DNA from: Cololabis saira
Taxonomy: Eukaryota; Chordata; Actinopteri; Beloniformes; Belonidae
Assembly: GCF_033807715.1 (NCBI RefSeq)
Contig: NC_084596.1
Span: 28,842,879 to 28,906,878 of the forward strand
Direction: 5' to 3'
DNA length: 64,000 nt
Below the pieces are notes generated by a model that saw nothing but the letters and a program-made list of their open reading frames with translations, ran no database searches and was not told the origin of the DNA. Below, in pieces: positions 11,645 to 22,904 of this stretch (position 1 is the first letter of the stretch; each line of letters starts with the position of its first letter). A program made the translations under genes and the position numbers.

Positions 11645-13140
11645 GATCAAAGGGAAATTAAAACTGCAAGCAGCGATGAAGGGGCCCTCGCACTCATGGC
11701 CGCCGCCCCCCATAAGCATATCAGAAATGACACCACCCACGACTTTCTATGTCAAACCATTCAAAAGTTATGACAGAACATAGGAACTATGAAATATCGA
11801 CCAATCAGAAGAAAGGGCAGGGCTAATTTGCAGCAATTATGGTCAAGGACTCAAAACCACGTCCAATGTCACCACCCACGAGTCTTTATGTCAAACCATT
11901 CAAAAGTTATGCCAGAAAATAGGGACTATCAAATATTGACCAATCAGAAGAAGGGGCGGGGCTAATTCAGGCCAATGGAGGTCAAGTACTCAATACCGAG
12001 TTCGATGACACCACCCACAACTCTCTATGTCAAACCATTCAAAAGTTATAGCAGAAAATAGGGACAACCAATCAGAAGAAGGGGCGGGGCTAATTTTCAC
12101 CAATTATGCTCAAGGACTCAACACCAAGTCCGATGACACCACCCACGAGTCTTTATGTCCAACCTTTCAAAAGTTATGGCAGAGAAAAGTATTCTAGGGG
12201 GCGCTGTTGAGCCATTTTGCCACGCCCATTAATGCAAACCATGAAATATCAAATTTATCGCCAGGCCTGGCTTGCGTGCGAAATTTGGTGACTTTTGGGG
12301 AACTATCAAATATGGACCAATCAGATGAAGGGGGGCGCGCTTTTTGGCATCTAGCGTCGCCATGGTAACGCTTTTGAAAGACAAAGTAATGCACGTCGTC
12401 GCAGGATGAAGACGCACATTTTGATGTATAACACACCTCGGTGCAGGTTACGGTTTGGGCCGTATTAACTGCCGAAGGAATGGCATAAATTGCGCCAAAA
12501 TTACGCGATTTATTCAAAATGTTCAAAATGGCCGACTTCCTGTTTGGTTTCGGCCATGGTGCCAAGAGACTTTTCTTTAAGTTGCGACATGATACAGGTG
12601 TGTACCGATCTTTGTGCATGTACGTCAAACCGTATTGTGGGGCTTGAGGCACAACTTTTTTTCAGTCTGGACCAATCAGATGAAGGGTGGGCGCGCTTTT
12701 TGGCGTCTAGCGTCGCCACGGTAACGCATTTGACTGAGAAAAGTAATGCGCGTTGTCGCAGGATGGAGACGCACATTTTGATGTGACATGATACAGGTGT
12801 GTAGCGATTTTCGTGCATGTACGTCAAACCGTATTGTGGGGCTGGAGGCACAAAGTTTTCTATGGGGCGCTGTTGAGCCATTAGGCCACGCCCATTAATG
12901 CAAACCATTAAATATCAAATTTTTCGCCAGGCCTGGCTTGCGTGCAAAATTTGGTGACTTTTGGGGCACATTTAGGGTGGGCAAAAAGGCCCTCCTTTCG
13001 TCAGAAGAATAAACAATAAAGAAAGAAAGAATTCCTACAATAGGGTCCTTGCACTGTAAGTGCTCGGGCCCTAATAAATAAAAAAAAAAAATTCCTACAG
13101 ATACAATAGGGCGTTCGCACAGTAAGTGCTCGGGCAATTA
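11645..13140 (+). mobile_element. complex dispersed repeat, copy A, with tandem about 138-bp units
   Basis: The repeat starts near aaattaaaactgcaagcagc and ends with two copies of a terminal module (atagggc...gtaagtgctcgggc) around 13040-13137. The first part contains four units of about 128-139 bp starting near 11729, 11868, 12006 and 12134, each beginning with accaccca. The second part has longer modules with shared blocks such as ggacgc-free gcgtcgcca and tacgtcaaaccgtattg. Several units carry a CCAAT motif followed by a GC-rich box. A reverse-oriented relative lies at 17.25-18.65 kb. Superfamily unresolved; no transposase seen. Confidence 0.75.
11799..12090 (+). promoter_or_regulatory. 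repeated CCAAT box plus GC box pairs inside the repeat
   Basis: The motif rrccaatcag (NF-Y consensus) occurs at 11799-11808, 11938-11947 and 12066-12075. In the second and third units it is followed about five bases later by ggggcggggc, a perfect Sp1-type GC box (11953-11962, 12081-12090). The first unit has a degraded gggcaggg. Binding is predicted from the sequence alone. Confidence 0.5.
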
Positions 13141-15512
13141 GGGAAAGTGTTTTGTCTTTGAACACATTTACGATCTCTTAATTATTAACTGTGCCGGCTT
13201 GTACTCCTACAAGCTCGGGTCATATTCGCACATAGTACGAATTACCCGGGACAACAGCAACACCATACGCAAAAGCAGTTTCAAGGCATTTCCCAGATAA
13301 CAGATAACATCCCACACTTTTACAGGCAAGAATACTGCTTAAAAGAAAAAGAGGAAATGAGCATCAGACTGTAAGTGAAAACCAGTTTCTCAAGAAAATA
13401 AAGAAGGATTATATCAGAGAGTGATTGTTTTGGAATTTGTTTTACAGTAAAAGAGGTGTATGTCCAAATAAGGAAAGGGCACTGACTCATTTGTTAGAAT
13501 CAAGTTTCTTTTGAATGTCCAGCTTCCCAAAAATTGTGCTGTCGGTAAGAACTATTTGTCAGTAGATGAATAATTAATGGTCACATATTCTGCTTAAAAT
13601 AGCCTGATTGATACACATCCACTGGCCACTATGAATGTAAAATAATGCTGTGAATCCATCCTTTATACCTGCTTCTGCCTGTTCAGGGTTATGGGAGTCT
13701 GCTGGAGCCTATCCAGCTCTCTTCACATGAAAGGCACACCAGAGTACCAGCAAAACCCACACGGCGTGGGGAGAACATGCAAATGCCACATAGAAAGGCT
13801 TCAGCCTCTTAGCCTCAGAAAATTGTTAACTAATCACTCCAACATTGTACCATCATTCCCCTGTATTGACTGGCTCCCCCAATAGGTCAGGGCTGCTTCA
13901 AGACAACAACAAAGACTCCAAGGTGTTCATTTGGTCCCCAAACTTTCCAGATGTCAGTCTTTTCAGTGTTGTGGGAATAAATTCCAAAGAACAGAGGCCT
14001 TCCACCAAAGTGTTTATTACTAACGTCTCAATGTTCTTCACCCAGACCCTGACTGGTCCGAGCTCTGTTATAAGCACAAGGAAGTCCTGCTGAATATCAA
14101 ACAGATGCTCATGATATCATTTCTAAATGGTGCAGATGTCATGTAAAAAAAAAAAGCAGCACAGTTTGTGGCGGTTAGCACTGATGCCACAGATAGAAAG
14201 CTCCTTGTTCATAATGTGGTGTTCGGACATTCTCTCCATGCTTGCAAGACCAAGTGCAGACTGTACTCGGAACATACTTTATGTGTTCTAGTGAATACGA
14301 ATTAAACTTTGAACACATTTTGTCAGCACCCATAGTCTATGTTGCTTAGTAAGAGCCACCTTTATCAATCTGATATGGAAAGAAAATAGAACTTTTTGTT
14401 TATAGAACTGATAACTTTGTTCCTCTAGGTTTGGCCTGTACAGTCACAAGAAGAAATGTGAAGAATTTGATTTGTTGAATACTTTTTGTGTACCAGGAGA
14501 CTATAAGGGAGGGGATTTAGTTAAGTAAATTCCAAGAAGTTTTAAAAGACTGCCAGATAGTCCATCTGTTTAACTATGGCTACCACCTAGTTGACTTTCA
14601 GTAAATATGTTGCTTCATGTTTTAGGAAATGTGATGCTGTCTTTATCTGCTAACTGCTCTACTTTGTAATTGGTGACTGACACAATGAGGTTTGACTGCT
14701 CCTGTTCTATATCTGTTTGAAGAGATGACTGCAAAGATGAGCTGGCAGCATGGATGCTCAGATTCAGAAGAAGAGGGCGTGTGACGGAAGAGAATTTATC
14801 ACACTAATTCCTTTATTAGGATATTATAATGCATACTGTGTCTTGTCTGTGGCCTTGGATACCTGAAAACAATGGCAGCAGTAGAGCAAAAAAAGTTCAA
14901 GGATGGGTGCTACCAGAGGGCTCAGTTGAGAAATGGTGTCTCAATGAAAGCATTGAATGAAATGTCTGCATGCATGAGTGGAATACATGTAGCCAGAAGA
15001 CTGCAAAACAGGGTGAAATAAGACCTGATTTGGATCTGTATTACACACCATCAAAAATGGGATGAAACAAGCTTCTCTCAGAGGAAGTGATGGCACTCAT
15101 TAACATGCGTGATAGCTTAATGGCAAATAATGTGCAGATCACAATGGCGTCTAGGTAGTCCCATGTGATATGCTTTTGATGTGTTGGCTTTTCTCTGCAT
15201 CTAAAGAATGAGTGAATATGAAAATTGAAGGAATTAAATCCATTTCCTTCAGATTTTTTGAAGTAAAATGCACAGAATGAAACAGTGTTTTCAAAACTCT
15301 TATGGCAGGCATGTAAATGCATGAGGCCCTTATTTCAGTTGAATGTTGGTCTGGTAAAATTTAGCACAGTGGACATAAAACATAAAAACAGGTGTAATAA
15401 AACTTTTTTAGGAGGTGATGAAGACTTAGTTTAAATGTAAATTACTTAAACCTGTGGTGGATAAGAATTCTATCTCTGGACGGATAAAAGACAAACCAGA
15501 ATCGTTTGACTA
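13141..15512. other. intergenic DNA with decayed SINE fragments
   Basis: Two fragments of the tRNA-headed fish SINE family seen intact at 27.7-28.1 kb are present. One at about 13660-13820 is in the same orientation (ctgctggagcctatcc, ggggagaacatgcaaatgcc). A weaker one at about 14165-14265 has a ggttagcactgatgcc head. Nothing else is recognised. Confidence 0.45.
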
Positions 15513-16269
15513 AAGCCTGGCATACATTGTGCAGTGCGATTGTCGGCTTGTTTTGAACCGATTTTCCACTCGTGCAACTATTTTTTGGATCGGGCCAGAT
15601 TTCGACCCAATCGTTGGTCGTGCCTCGTGCAGTATACGTGGGGTAACGACGAGAGAGTAACACCTCACGATGAGCTCCCGATCACAAATCGTGTGCTCGC
15701 AAGAAAATCAAACGTGTATGAAATCCTGGTCGCTCCTCGTGAAGGTATCACACAGTTGAAGCAGTGCTACAACCCAATTGGCCTCATCCTTTCGCAGAGA
15801 GCATGCGCAATCTCTGATGTCACGTCAAAAACTATTATTTGTAGTTTAAAGTGTTGCAAATTCACATTACATCATGTTTTAATAGCAGAAAAAAAAGACT
15901 GCATTTCCCACGTCTGCCCAGCCAATTCCTTGTCCAATCACGACTTGTCCAATCACGTCTTTTTTCATTTATCGCCACACAGAATGGCACAAATGCACAT
16001 TTGTTTTTGCTGAGCATCTTCGGTGTCTCCCACTTCGGGGTGTCTCCTCTTCCACTTCTTTTTGACGTTGCAGTTCCAGTACACAGAAGTCTGACGTGAG
16101 GATTATGAACGTATAGTGTGAGCAGACAGGTCGCATCAGAGCATCGGGATGTACAGTGTGAGACCATTACTCGTGGGCTGCGAACTTTTGAACTCAGCGA
16201 TCTAGTCGTGCAGTTTGAGATGGGGCTGAATCAAACGATTTTAAATATTGCACAGTGTATGCCCAGCTT
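15513..16269. mobile_element. TIR DNA transposon, non-autonomous
   Basis: Terminal inverted repeats of about 21 bp (aagcctggcatacattgtgc at 15513; complement of aagctgggcatacactgtgc ending at 16269) enclose 757 bp. Subterminal regions repeat cgatt/aatcg-like motifs. The flanks (ct-a / taa) could reflect a short A/T target but do not give a clean duplication, so the superfamily is left open. The frames inside are not transposase. Confidence 0.7.
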
Positions 16270-17016
16270 TAACAAATGATCAGCTAATTTCTTAATTGAA
16301 CTATTTTACTACTGGCAATGATTTATTCTTAACAGAAAGGTACTATAAAAAAGAATTCCAATTCTATAATTCTGAAGTACAACAGATGTGGCACAATTTG
16401 AAGATAAATTGTGTGAAGACTATATGTGTTAAACCAAATCTGGATGCTTGAGGTTAATTCCACTCTGTGCCGAGTTTGTGACATAACAGTACCGAAAGCT
16501 CACTGTGTTTTTATGCGATGGTGTTGCCTTAATGAAAAGAAGACAAACCAAAAAAAACAAACAAACCAATAAATATATGCTTTTAAACAATGGAGAAGCA
16601 CTATGAAGATCAGGAAAAGCCATTAAGATTTGGTAACTTTTTTCTGGTTGGATTTCTAGATCTGCTAATGTGTAGTCACTATTTATAACAGCAAGAAGGC
16701 ATTTTCCTTGCTGTTTGCTTTTAAACCACAAATCGGAAATTGAAGCCAACTGATAGCTGTGGAATTTTCTTCCTATCTGCATTGTTGTATTAACACATAC
16801 TTTAAACTAGACAAAGGGTGTCATGTGCTAAAATACCTAAAAGAAAAGAAAGTTTATGAGTTCACTTCTCAGCTTTGACTTCAGACATACATGAAAAATG
16901 AATTGTTTCTGAACTGCGTCCCCATGTTCATTGGCAAAGGTAAGGTGTAAAACTTTGAAATTGACCCTGATTTTGTGATCATCTCACAAGTAACATTTTT
17001 GTGTTCCCGGTGAAAA

Positions 17017-17019
<3 letters not shown>
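16270..17019. other. AT-rich intergenic DNA
   Basis: No coding or repeat family was recognised between the TIR element and the TA microsatellite. Confidence 0.45.

Positions 17020-17106
<87 letters not shown>
17020..17106. repeat. (TA)n microsatellite
   Basis: About 43 uninterrupted AT dinucleotides. Confidence 0.97.
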
Positions 17107-17109
<3 letters not shown>

Positions 17110-17183
17110 CACTACTTTCTGGCTTAGATTTGTTTGTTTTTCAACTTAAGAAAATGTAAGCATTACAAGTTTTGAAATTCCAT

Positions 17184-17822
17184 TTGTCATTCACGACCTT
17201 CATACCTCATTGATCTGCCCTCATACGTCTTGAATTTGGGTGCTAAAAGACATAATTAGGGCCCGAGCACTTACAGTGCGAAGGCCCTATTGCATGCACG
17301 AAGATCGGTACACCTGTATCATGTCTTAACCTAAAGAAAAGTCTCTTGGCGCCATTGCCGAAACTGAACAGGATGTCGGCCATTTTGTATTAATCGTGTA
17401 ATTTTGGCGCAATTTATTCCATTCCTTCGGCAATTAATACGGCCCGAACCGTAACATGCACCCAGGTGTGTTATACATCAAAATGTGCGTCTCGATTGTC
17501 ATTGTCGAGTTGTCATTCACGACCTTCATACCTCATTGATCTGCCCTCATACGTCTTGAATTTGGGTGCTAAAAGACATAATTAGGGCCCGAGCACTTAC
17601 AGTGCGAAGGCCCTATTGCATGCACGAAGATCGGTACACCTGTATCATGTCTTAACCTAAAGAAAAGTCTCTTGGCGCCATTGCCGAAACTGAACAGGAT
17701 GTCGGCCATTTTGTATTAATCGTGTAATTTTGGCGCAATTTATTCCATTCCTTCGGCAATTAATACGGCCCGAACCGTAACATGCACCCAGGTGTGTTAT
17801 ACATCAAAATGTGCGTCTCGAT
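17184..17822. repeat. exact tandem duplication, 313 bp, period 326
   Basis: The segment 17184-17496 recurs at 17510-17822 without a visible mismatch, separated by a 13-bp joint containing tgtcattgtcgag. The unit includes the terminal module of the dispersed repeat at 17255 (tagggcccgagcac) plus some sequence outside it. Confidence 0.93.
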
Positions 17823-18652
17823 CCTGCGACGATGGGCATTACTTTTCTTTTTCAGTCAAAAGCGTTACCGTGGCGACGATAGACACCAAAAAGCTTGTCC
17901 CCCCTTCATCTGATTGGTCCATATCTGATAGTTCCTACTTTCTGCCATAACTTTTGAACGGGTTGTGATAAAGACATGTGGGTGGTGTCATCGGACTCGG
18001 CATTGAGTACTTGACCCTCATTGGCCTGAATTAGCCCCGCCCCTTCTTCTGATTGGTCAATATTTGGGGCGGCAGTAGCTTAGCTGTTAGAGCGGGTCGT
18101 CCAATGATCGGAAGGTTGGCGGTTCGAATCCCGCTCCGTCCCAGTTGCTGTCGTAGTGTCCTTGGGCAAGACACCTTACTCACCTTGCCCCTTGTGAATG
18201 TGTTTGAATGTGTATGGATGTTTGGTGGTGGTTGGAGGGGCTGTTTGGCGCAATATGGCAGCCACGCTTCCGTCAGTCTGCAGGGCAGCTGTGGCTACAA
18301 AACGTAGCTTACCACCACCGGTGAGAATGTGTATGAATGAATAATGGTCTCTGTTAAAGCGCTCTGGGTGCCTTGAAGGGCGCTATATAAAAAACCAAGC
18401 CATTAATATTTGATAGTCCCTATTTTCTGGCATAACTTTTGAATGGTTTGACGTAAAGAGTCGTGGGTGGTGTCATCGGACTCGGTATTGAGTACTTGAC
18501 CTTCATTGACCTGAATTAGCCCCACCCCTTCTTCTGATTGGTCGATATGTGATAGCTCCGATTTTCTGCAATAACTTTTGAATGCTTTGATATAAAGACT
18601 TGTGGGTGGTGACATCGGACATGGTTTTGAGTCCTTGAACATAATTGCTGCA
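17255..18652 (-). mobile_element. complex dispersed repeat, copy B (reverse orientation)
   Basis: This is the reverse-complement relative of the 11.6-13.1 kb repeat. The terminal module (gggcccgagcacttacagtg) comes first, then the gcgtcgcca/CCAAT modules, and then the tandem units with ccgccccttcttctgattgg (GC box plus CCAAT, read on the minus strand). It is disturbed by the 313-bp duplication at its left end and by a SINE at 18067-18404. It fades near ataattgctgcaaatt. Confidence 0.75.
18067..18404 (+). mobile_element. tRNA-derived SINE
   Basis: The head resembles a tRNA gene with an A box (tagcttagctgttagagc) and a B box (ggttcgaatcc), followed by the common fish SINE body motif tgtccttgggcaagacac and a tail ending ggcgctatataa. 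An 8-bp direct repeat, aatatttg, flanks it at 18059-18066 and 18405-18412. The surrounding repeat unit is uninterrupted once the SINE is removed. It is not a functional tRNA gene. Confidence 0.88.
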
Positions 18653-19023
18653 AATTATTACTTATTACTTTAGAAATAATCAGATGATCATGCTATGATC
18701 ACCCCCGCACTCCCCGTGTTCCATTTAATGCATTCACTCACAATACAAACAAAGAAATTAACTATATTCATTATAGTTATACGGAAGGCTCTGGCATGCA
18801 GGGAATATGCACCCTGTATGTCCCACTTTCTTTTTAATGCACCCAAAATACCTACAAACTCACATGAATAAATAAACATGGGGAGGGGCAGAAGGAAAAG
18901 ATGAGAGAAAAAAAAATCCCTCCTGTATCCCTCCCCCATTGTAACCAAAGATGATAGTAAGTGCCATTGTTATTGTTAGAACTACCATCAAAATCACTAA
19001 TATTAATATAATGACTCTGTTTT
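18653..19023. other. intergenic DNA
   Basis: No gene or element recognised. Confidence 0.45.
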
Positions 19024-19080
19024 GTGTGTATGTATGTATGTATATATATACATACACACACACATATGTGTATATATACC

Positions 19081-19155
<75 letters not shown>
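19024..19155. repeat. compound (TG/TA/CA)n microsatellite
   Basis: A mixed tgta/taca tract runs into more than 35 TA dinucleotides at 19083-19155. Confidence 0.95.
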
Positions 19156-19158
<3 letters not shown>

Positions 19159-19569
19159 TGTATTAAAACATTACATTTCTCCAAATATTCCTTCAATTAT
19201 GTCAGCAGTGTGTACACATTTTTTGTATACATTTTTTTTAATACATGCAAAGTATGTATGTATATGTATATATGTGTGTATTGTGACATGTGTATGCCTA
19301 TATCGAAGTAGATGATAAATCTAGGACGATTATCTTCTCTCAAACATTTTAGTTAACTAAATGTATATGACTTTATACACTATTTATAATATTTATATAT
19401 AAAATCTCTGTCCTCTTCTGTTTGTAAATACCTGGTTGTCCTGTTTAAATGTCTCCTTTTTTTCACACATGTTACACACTCATTCACAAATCACACAGCC
19501 ACCAAACTGCACCCATCCCTTTTCTGTCCTGGTCTTTGGTGTCTCAGCGTCAGTGATCTTAATACATAC

Positions 19570-20000
19570 AATACATCAGGCGCGTCATTTACGCCGGGGA
19601 CGGTGGGGACGCGTCCCCACCACTTTGTCTGACGAGCAGATTTGTCCCCACCACTTAAAAAAAAATAAATAAATAAATAAGTAAGACGCGATTTGTCCCG
19701 TATTTTCATTAATGCCCCATACACACGTCTGTCACACACACACATCAACACTAAATGTATCAATAATGAACAAAATAAAACACAGGAAACATTAAGGCCA
19801 GCAAAATCTTAGTGGCGGGACAAGAGGACCTGCTGCGTCTGTGCCCAGATCTTTATGTGTGTGTGCCAGACAGCGCTGCGGGGAGGAGTCGGGCTTCACC
19901 TCCAGGTAGGAGTTGGGAAATGGGAATTAAAAGTTGCGTTCTGCAGGCCCGGTTCTACGAGGGTGCATAAGCATGCATTGCACTCTCATTTTATGTGTCT
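19570..20000. repeat. probable old transposon fragments, unclassified
   Basis: The stretch cgcgtcatttacgccgggg...cgtccccaccac and the later ggcccggttctacgagg segment are GC-rich blocks out of step with the AT-rich surroundings. They look like pieces of dispersed repeats, but no termini were identified. Confidence 0.3.
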
Positions 20001-20047
20001 TCATGCTCAGTTGAAAAGACGAAAAGTCTGAAAAAACTGACAAATGC

Positions 20048-20190
20048 GCCTGATTTATGGTTCCGCGTTAAATCGACGGCGTAGCCTACGGCGGAGGTTA
20101 CGCAGCGTCGAGTACCGTACGTTCGCATCCCTGCGTATCCTACGCCGTACGCTTTGCGTTGGTGCAACGCAGAACCATAAATCAGCCAGA
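20048..20190. mobile_element. palindromic MITE, PIF/Harbinger-like family
   Basis: Ends are inverted (ctgatttatggttccgcgtt; complement at aacgcagaaccataaatcag), with internal cggcgtag/ctacgccg complementarity. It belongs to the same family as the copies at 20690-20820 and 55936-56418, which have TAA target duplications. No clear duplication is visible here. Confidence 0.65.
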
Positions 20191-20442
20191 GTCCGTCACT
20201 CATCTGCTTCCAGCGCGCAGTTTCCTGCAGCAGCAAGACGCTGCTCTCTGCTGCTCCGTTAACACAAAGTAACCATGGATATTCCCAAGTGGTTCAGCAC
20301 AACGACATAAACAAGTTTACAGGACTGTCTCAGAAAATTAGAATATTGTGATAAAGTCCTTTATTTTTCAAGTCCAAAAATGTCATACATTCTGGATCCA
20401 TTACAAATCAACTGAAATATTGCAAGCCTTTTATTATTTTAA

Positions 20443-21244
20443 AGGGATTGTGACATGAAAAACACATTTTTCTTGATTTTTTGTGTTTTGTTGGGTGTCT
20501 TGACATCAATTACACCCAAAAAACAACGAACTTTTAACATTCAGTGTATTGTGTGCTTTCTGGGATTTTCCGCATAACTATGCAAAAACGGCGCATGTGG
20601 TTTGGTGGCGGATCGTTACGTAACGATCCGCTAAATCACCGCCCCCTCCACCCAGCTCCCTGCCTCCTCTCCTCTCCAGCGCACCATAAAGGCTGATTTA
20701 TGGTTCCGCGTTACACCGACGCAGAGCCTACGGCGTAGGGTTACGCGGCGACGCGCACCATACGCTGAACCCTACGGCGTAGGCTCTGCGTCGATTTAAC
20801 GCGGAACCATAAATGAGGCTTAACAAGGAGCTGTTTAGAGCCTCTTTTGTTCTAATCACCGGAGGAAAACTGCTAAGAAGACCCGCGGCCACTGACTGGA
20901 CTTAAGATAAGGGGACAGTGCTGCTTGCATGCCTTTATTTTTATGATTGTTTGCTGTGGTTCGCCCTCCTGCTTTTCCGTGCATGCTTCGCCTGTCGCTC
21001 CGACGCCGCTGTGAGCGTATGGCTGGAGGAGGAGGAGGAGCGTAGGAGGAGCGGAGCAATGATTGACAGGAAAGGGGGGAAAGGAAGCATTTTTCACGGC
21101 GCAAAAAAACACTGTAATAAAAAGCCAGGAAAAGATTACTAGAGTGAAGTTTTTCTTGTTACACTCTTTTAGACACATTTGAGGGATGTTGCCCAAGACT
21201 TTTAATAGTGTTAAAAGCATGTTAAAAATGATGTCACAATACCT
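20443..21244. mobile_element. TTAA-target DNA element (Kolobok- or piggyBac-like), non-autonomous
   Basis: It is flanked by TTAA at 20439-20442 and 21245-21248. The inverted ends are agggattgtgacatgaa (left) and aggtattgtgacatcat (right, read in reverse). The length is 802 bp with no transposase. It contains a nested palindromic MITE at 20690-20820. Confidence 0.82.
20690..20820. mobile_element. palindromic MITE (PIF/Harbinger-like) with TAA duplication
   Basis: The 131-bp element runs from aggctgatttatggttcc to its complement ending aggct, flanked by TAA at 20687-20689 and 20821-20823. The arms are almost wholly self-complementary (cgacgcagagcctacggcgt in both orientations). It is nested inside the TTAA element. 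Confidence 0.85.
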
Positions 21245-21385
21245 TTAATATTGCTGATTATGGCTTACAGTTTAAGATTAAGATTCCCAGAATATTTAAT
21301 ATTTTGAGATAGGATATTTGAGTTTTCTTAAGCTGTAAACCATGATCAGCAATATTAAAATAATAAAAGGCTTGCAATATGTATA

Positions 21386-21782
21386 TGATGTTTCCGACGA
21401 CCTAAATAAGACCGCGCAGATGGCATCATCTAATGCAATGCCTATTATTTATCATGAAACCTCAATTCGGAAGTAATGGCCGTAGCTCGTACCCAGCACT
21501 TTTCAAACCTTACTCAGGTTTATGGTAAATGTCCCCAGCACTTCTGAAATCAAACTGACGCCCATGCAATACATACAATACATACAATCCCGATCATCGG
21601 CCGTTGGATGCCGTCTAGCTGTCGGGCCAGGTCGGTACCTTGAGTCGGGTTGGTGTGTCCCATGCAATCAATCGTCGGTGTTTGTTTTGGCCGATTCAAC
21701 ATGTAGAATCGGCCACGTGCCTCTGACCAGGGAATCAGAGTTCACCGGAAATGATGATGGTAAACATACTATATAAACAGCG
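21386..21782. other. unclassified segment, possibly old repeat
   Basis: GC-richer than its neighbours (atcggccgttggatgccg, cgggccaggtcggtacc). No TIR, promoter box or coding similarity was found. Confidence 0.3.
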
Positions 21783-22499
21783 ATGGCACTGACGCTTGCA
21801 TAATATATACCCAGTTAGTAGTATTATTTCTCAATTCACTGATGTTGATGATTCCTGTACTTTTTGTAATCATAATACTGAAACAATTTCACATCTGTTT
21901 TTTTATTGTGATATCTCTAAAAAGTTTTGGAATGATGTTGAATCTTATTTTTTTGATGCTGCTAAATCTACTTACTCTCTTAGCCTTAAAGATGTTATTT
22001 GCTATTATCTTAACTCAGAAGATTATGCTCTTGAATACCTGATAAACTTTGTTATCCTTTATGCAAAATGTTTTATTCTCAAACAAAAATTTGCAAAATC
22101 ACTACCTAAGATTGCTCCTTTTTCTCCTGGAACTTAAGGCCCAGTCCCTACACCCCCTAGCCCTACTTTTCAGCACTACCCCTACATTTTGCGAAGAAAG
22201 TAGCGGGTGTATTGGGATTGGCCCCTAACTCTTTGCTTAGATCTCTGACTTTGTTAAATAACAAAAAAAGTAATACCTTATTGAGCCATTAGGAAAAGTT
22301 TTTTCCTGAAACCCCTGTTTGATTTATTTATTTATTTTTTGTACCCTCGATCTATGTATTATTTAGTTGTTTTTTTTTCTTGACTTTCTTTTATTTAATA
22401 TATATATAACTACCCCTGATGTAATTTATATACTTTTATATACTGTCAACAATGTGCTGTTTGTTACTGTATACCTGTTGTTTTGTATATTTCAATAAT

Positions 22500-22533
<34 letters not shown>
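21783..22533 (+). pseudogene. L1-like LINE, 3' end only (zinc-knuckle C-terminus, 3' UTR, poly-A)
   Basis: An open frame from about 21800 encodes CTFCNHNTETISHLFFYC followed by KKFWND, the CxxC...HxxxC zinc-binding segment at the C-terminus of L1-clade reverse transcriptase proteins. The frame shows FSPGT and a stop at 22135-22137. One base earlier, the alternative frame reads FLLELNSLLRSLTLLNNKKS, a plausible continuation across a MITE insertion, so an extra T in the T5 run near 22118-22123 has probably shifted the frame. The copy ends in aataaattata and a pure A tract at 22507-22533. It is heavily 5'-truncated and carries a small MITE at 22138-22225. Confidence 0.85.
22138..22225. mobile_element. 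88-bp MITE with TAA target duplication inside the LINE
   Basis: TAA at 22135-22137 and 22226-22228 flanks inverted ends ggcccagtccctacacccc and the complement of ggggccaatcccaatacacc. Removal restores LINE sequence in a coherent reading frame. Confidence 0.8.
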
Positions 22534-22699
22534 GATGGCACATACGCTTACTTTATGCCACATGTTTGGGAAAGTTGGAGGGTTACCTTTTCTCTTAGAT
22601 TGTAGTTATGATGTCTTTCAGCAGCAAAAGTGTGTTTTGTGTATAACTTATCTCCACATAAAACTATTATGGAATAATGAGTTCATAACTAGGAAAAAT

Positions 22700-22855
22700 G
22701 GATCACTATTTGCCTGCCTTTACTTGCCTGCAATCGTACTTTACTATTTTATTTCCTTTGTTTTTGTTGGGGGGCGGAGGGGGATAGGCTTTTTCTCTGT
22801 TCTACATCAGTGACACATATTCTGAACACAAGGTGCATAAATACTACAAAAATGA
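22700..22855 (+). repeat. dispersed repeat, copy 1 (second copy near 29.1 kb)
   Basis: The stretch tttttctctgttctacatca through aaggtgcataaatactaca is nearly identical to 29117-29178. Weaker similarity extends about 90 bp to the left of each, including a G-run. The family is not recognised. Confidence 0.7.
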
Positions 22856-22904
22856 AAACACTGACTGATGACAGTGGGCTCTGTTTAGAACTATTTTCTT
22901 TTCT

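Larger units (their letters stand above)
20325..21385. mobile_element. palindromic repeat, interrupted by a TTAA element
   Basis: The left part (20325-20442: ctcagaaaattagaatattg ... ttgcaagccttttattattt) and the right part (21245-21385) join at a TTAA. Their arms of about 45 bp, from ttgcaagcc to the tggcttacag region, form an inverted repeat across the joined element; the right arm ends ataaaaggcttgcaat at about 21377. Removal of 20443-21244 plus one TTAA restores a continuous palindromic repeat. Confidence 0.75.

Noticed and set aside
12194..12908. Overlapping frames on both strands in the complex repeat
   Set aside because: They come from repeat modules, repeat across units with different breaks and have no protein similarity.
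18067..18140. Possible tRNA gene
   Set aside because: The A and B boxes belong to a SINE head: a SINE body, tail and 8-bp target duplication follow, and the tRNA fold is not intact.
17020..19155. Long TA tracts as possible centromeric or origin signals
   Set aside because: Simple dinucleotide repeats of ordinary length for fish DNA, with no higher-order array.
18852..19315. Tyr/Ile-rich frames
   Set aside because: Translation of a TA/CA microsatellite.
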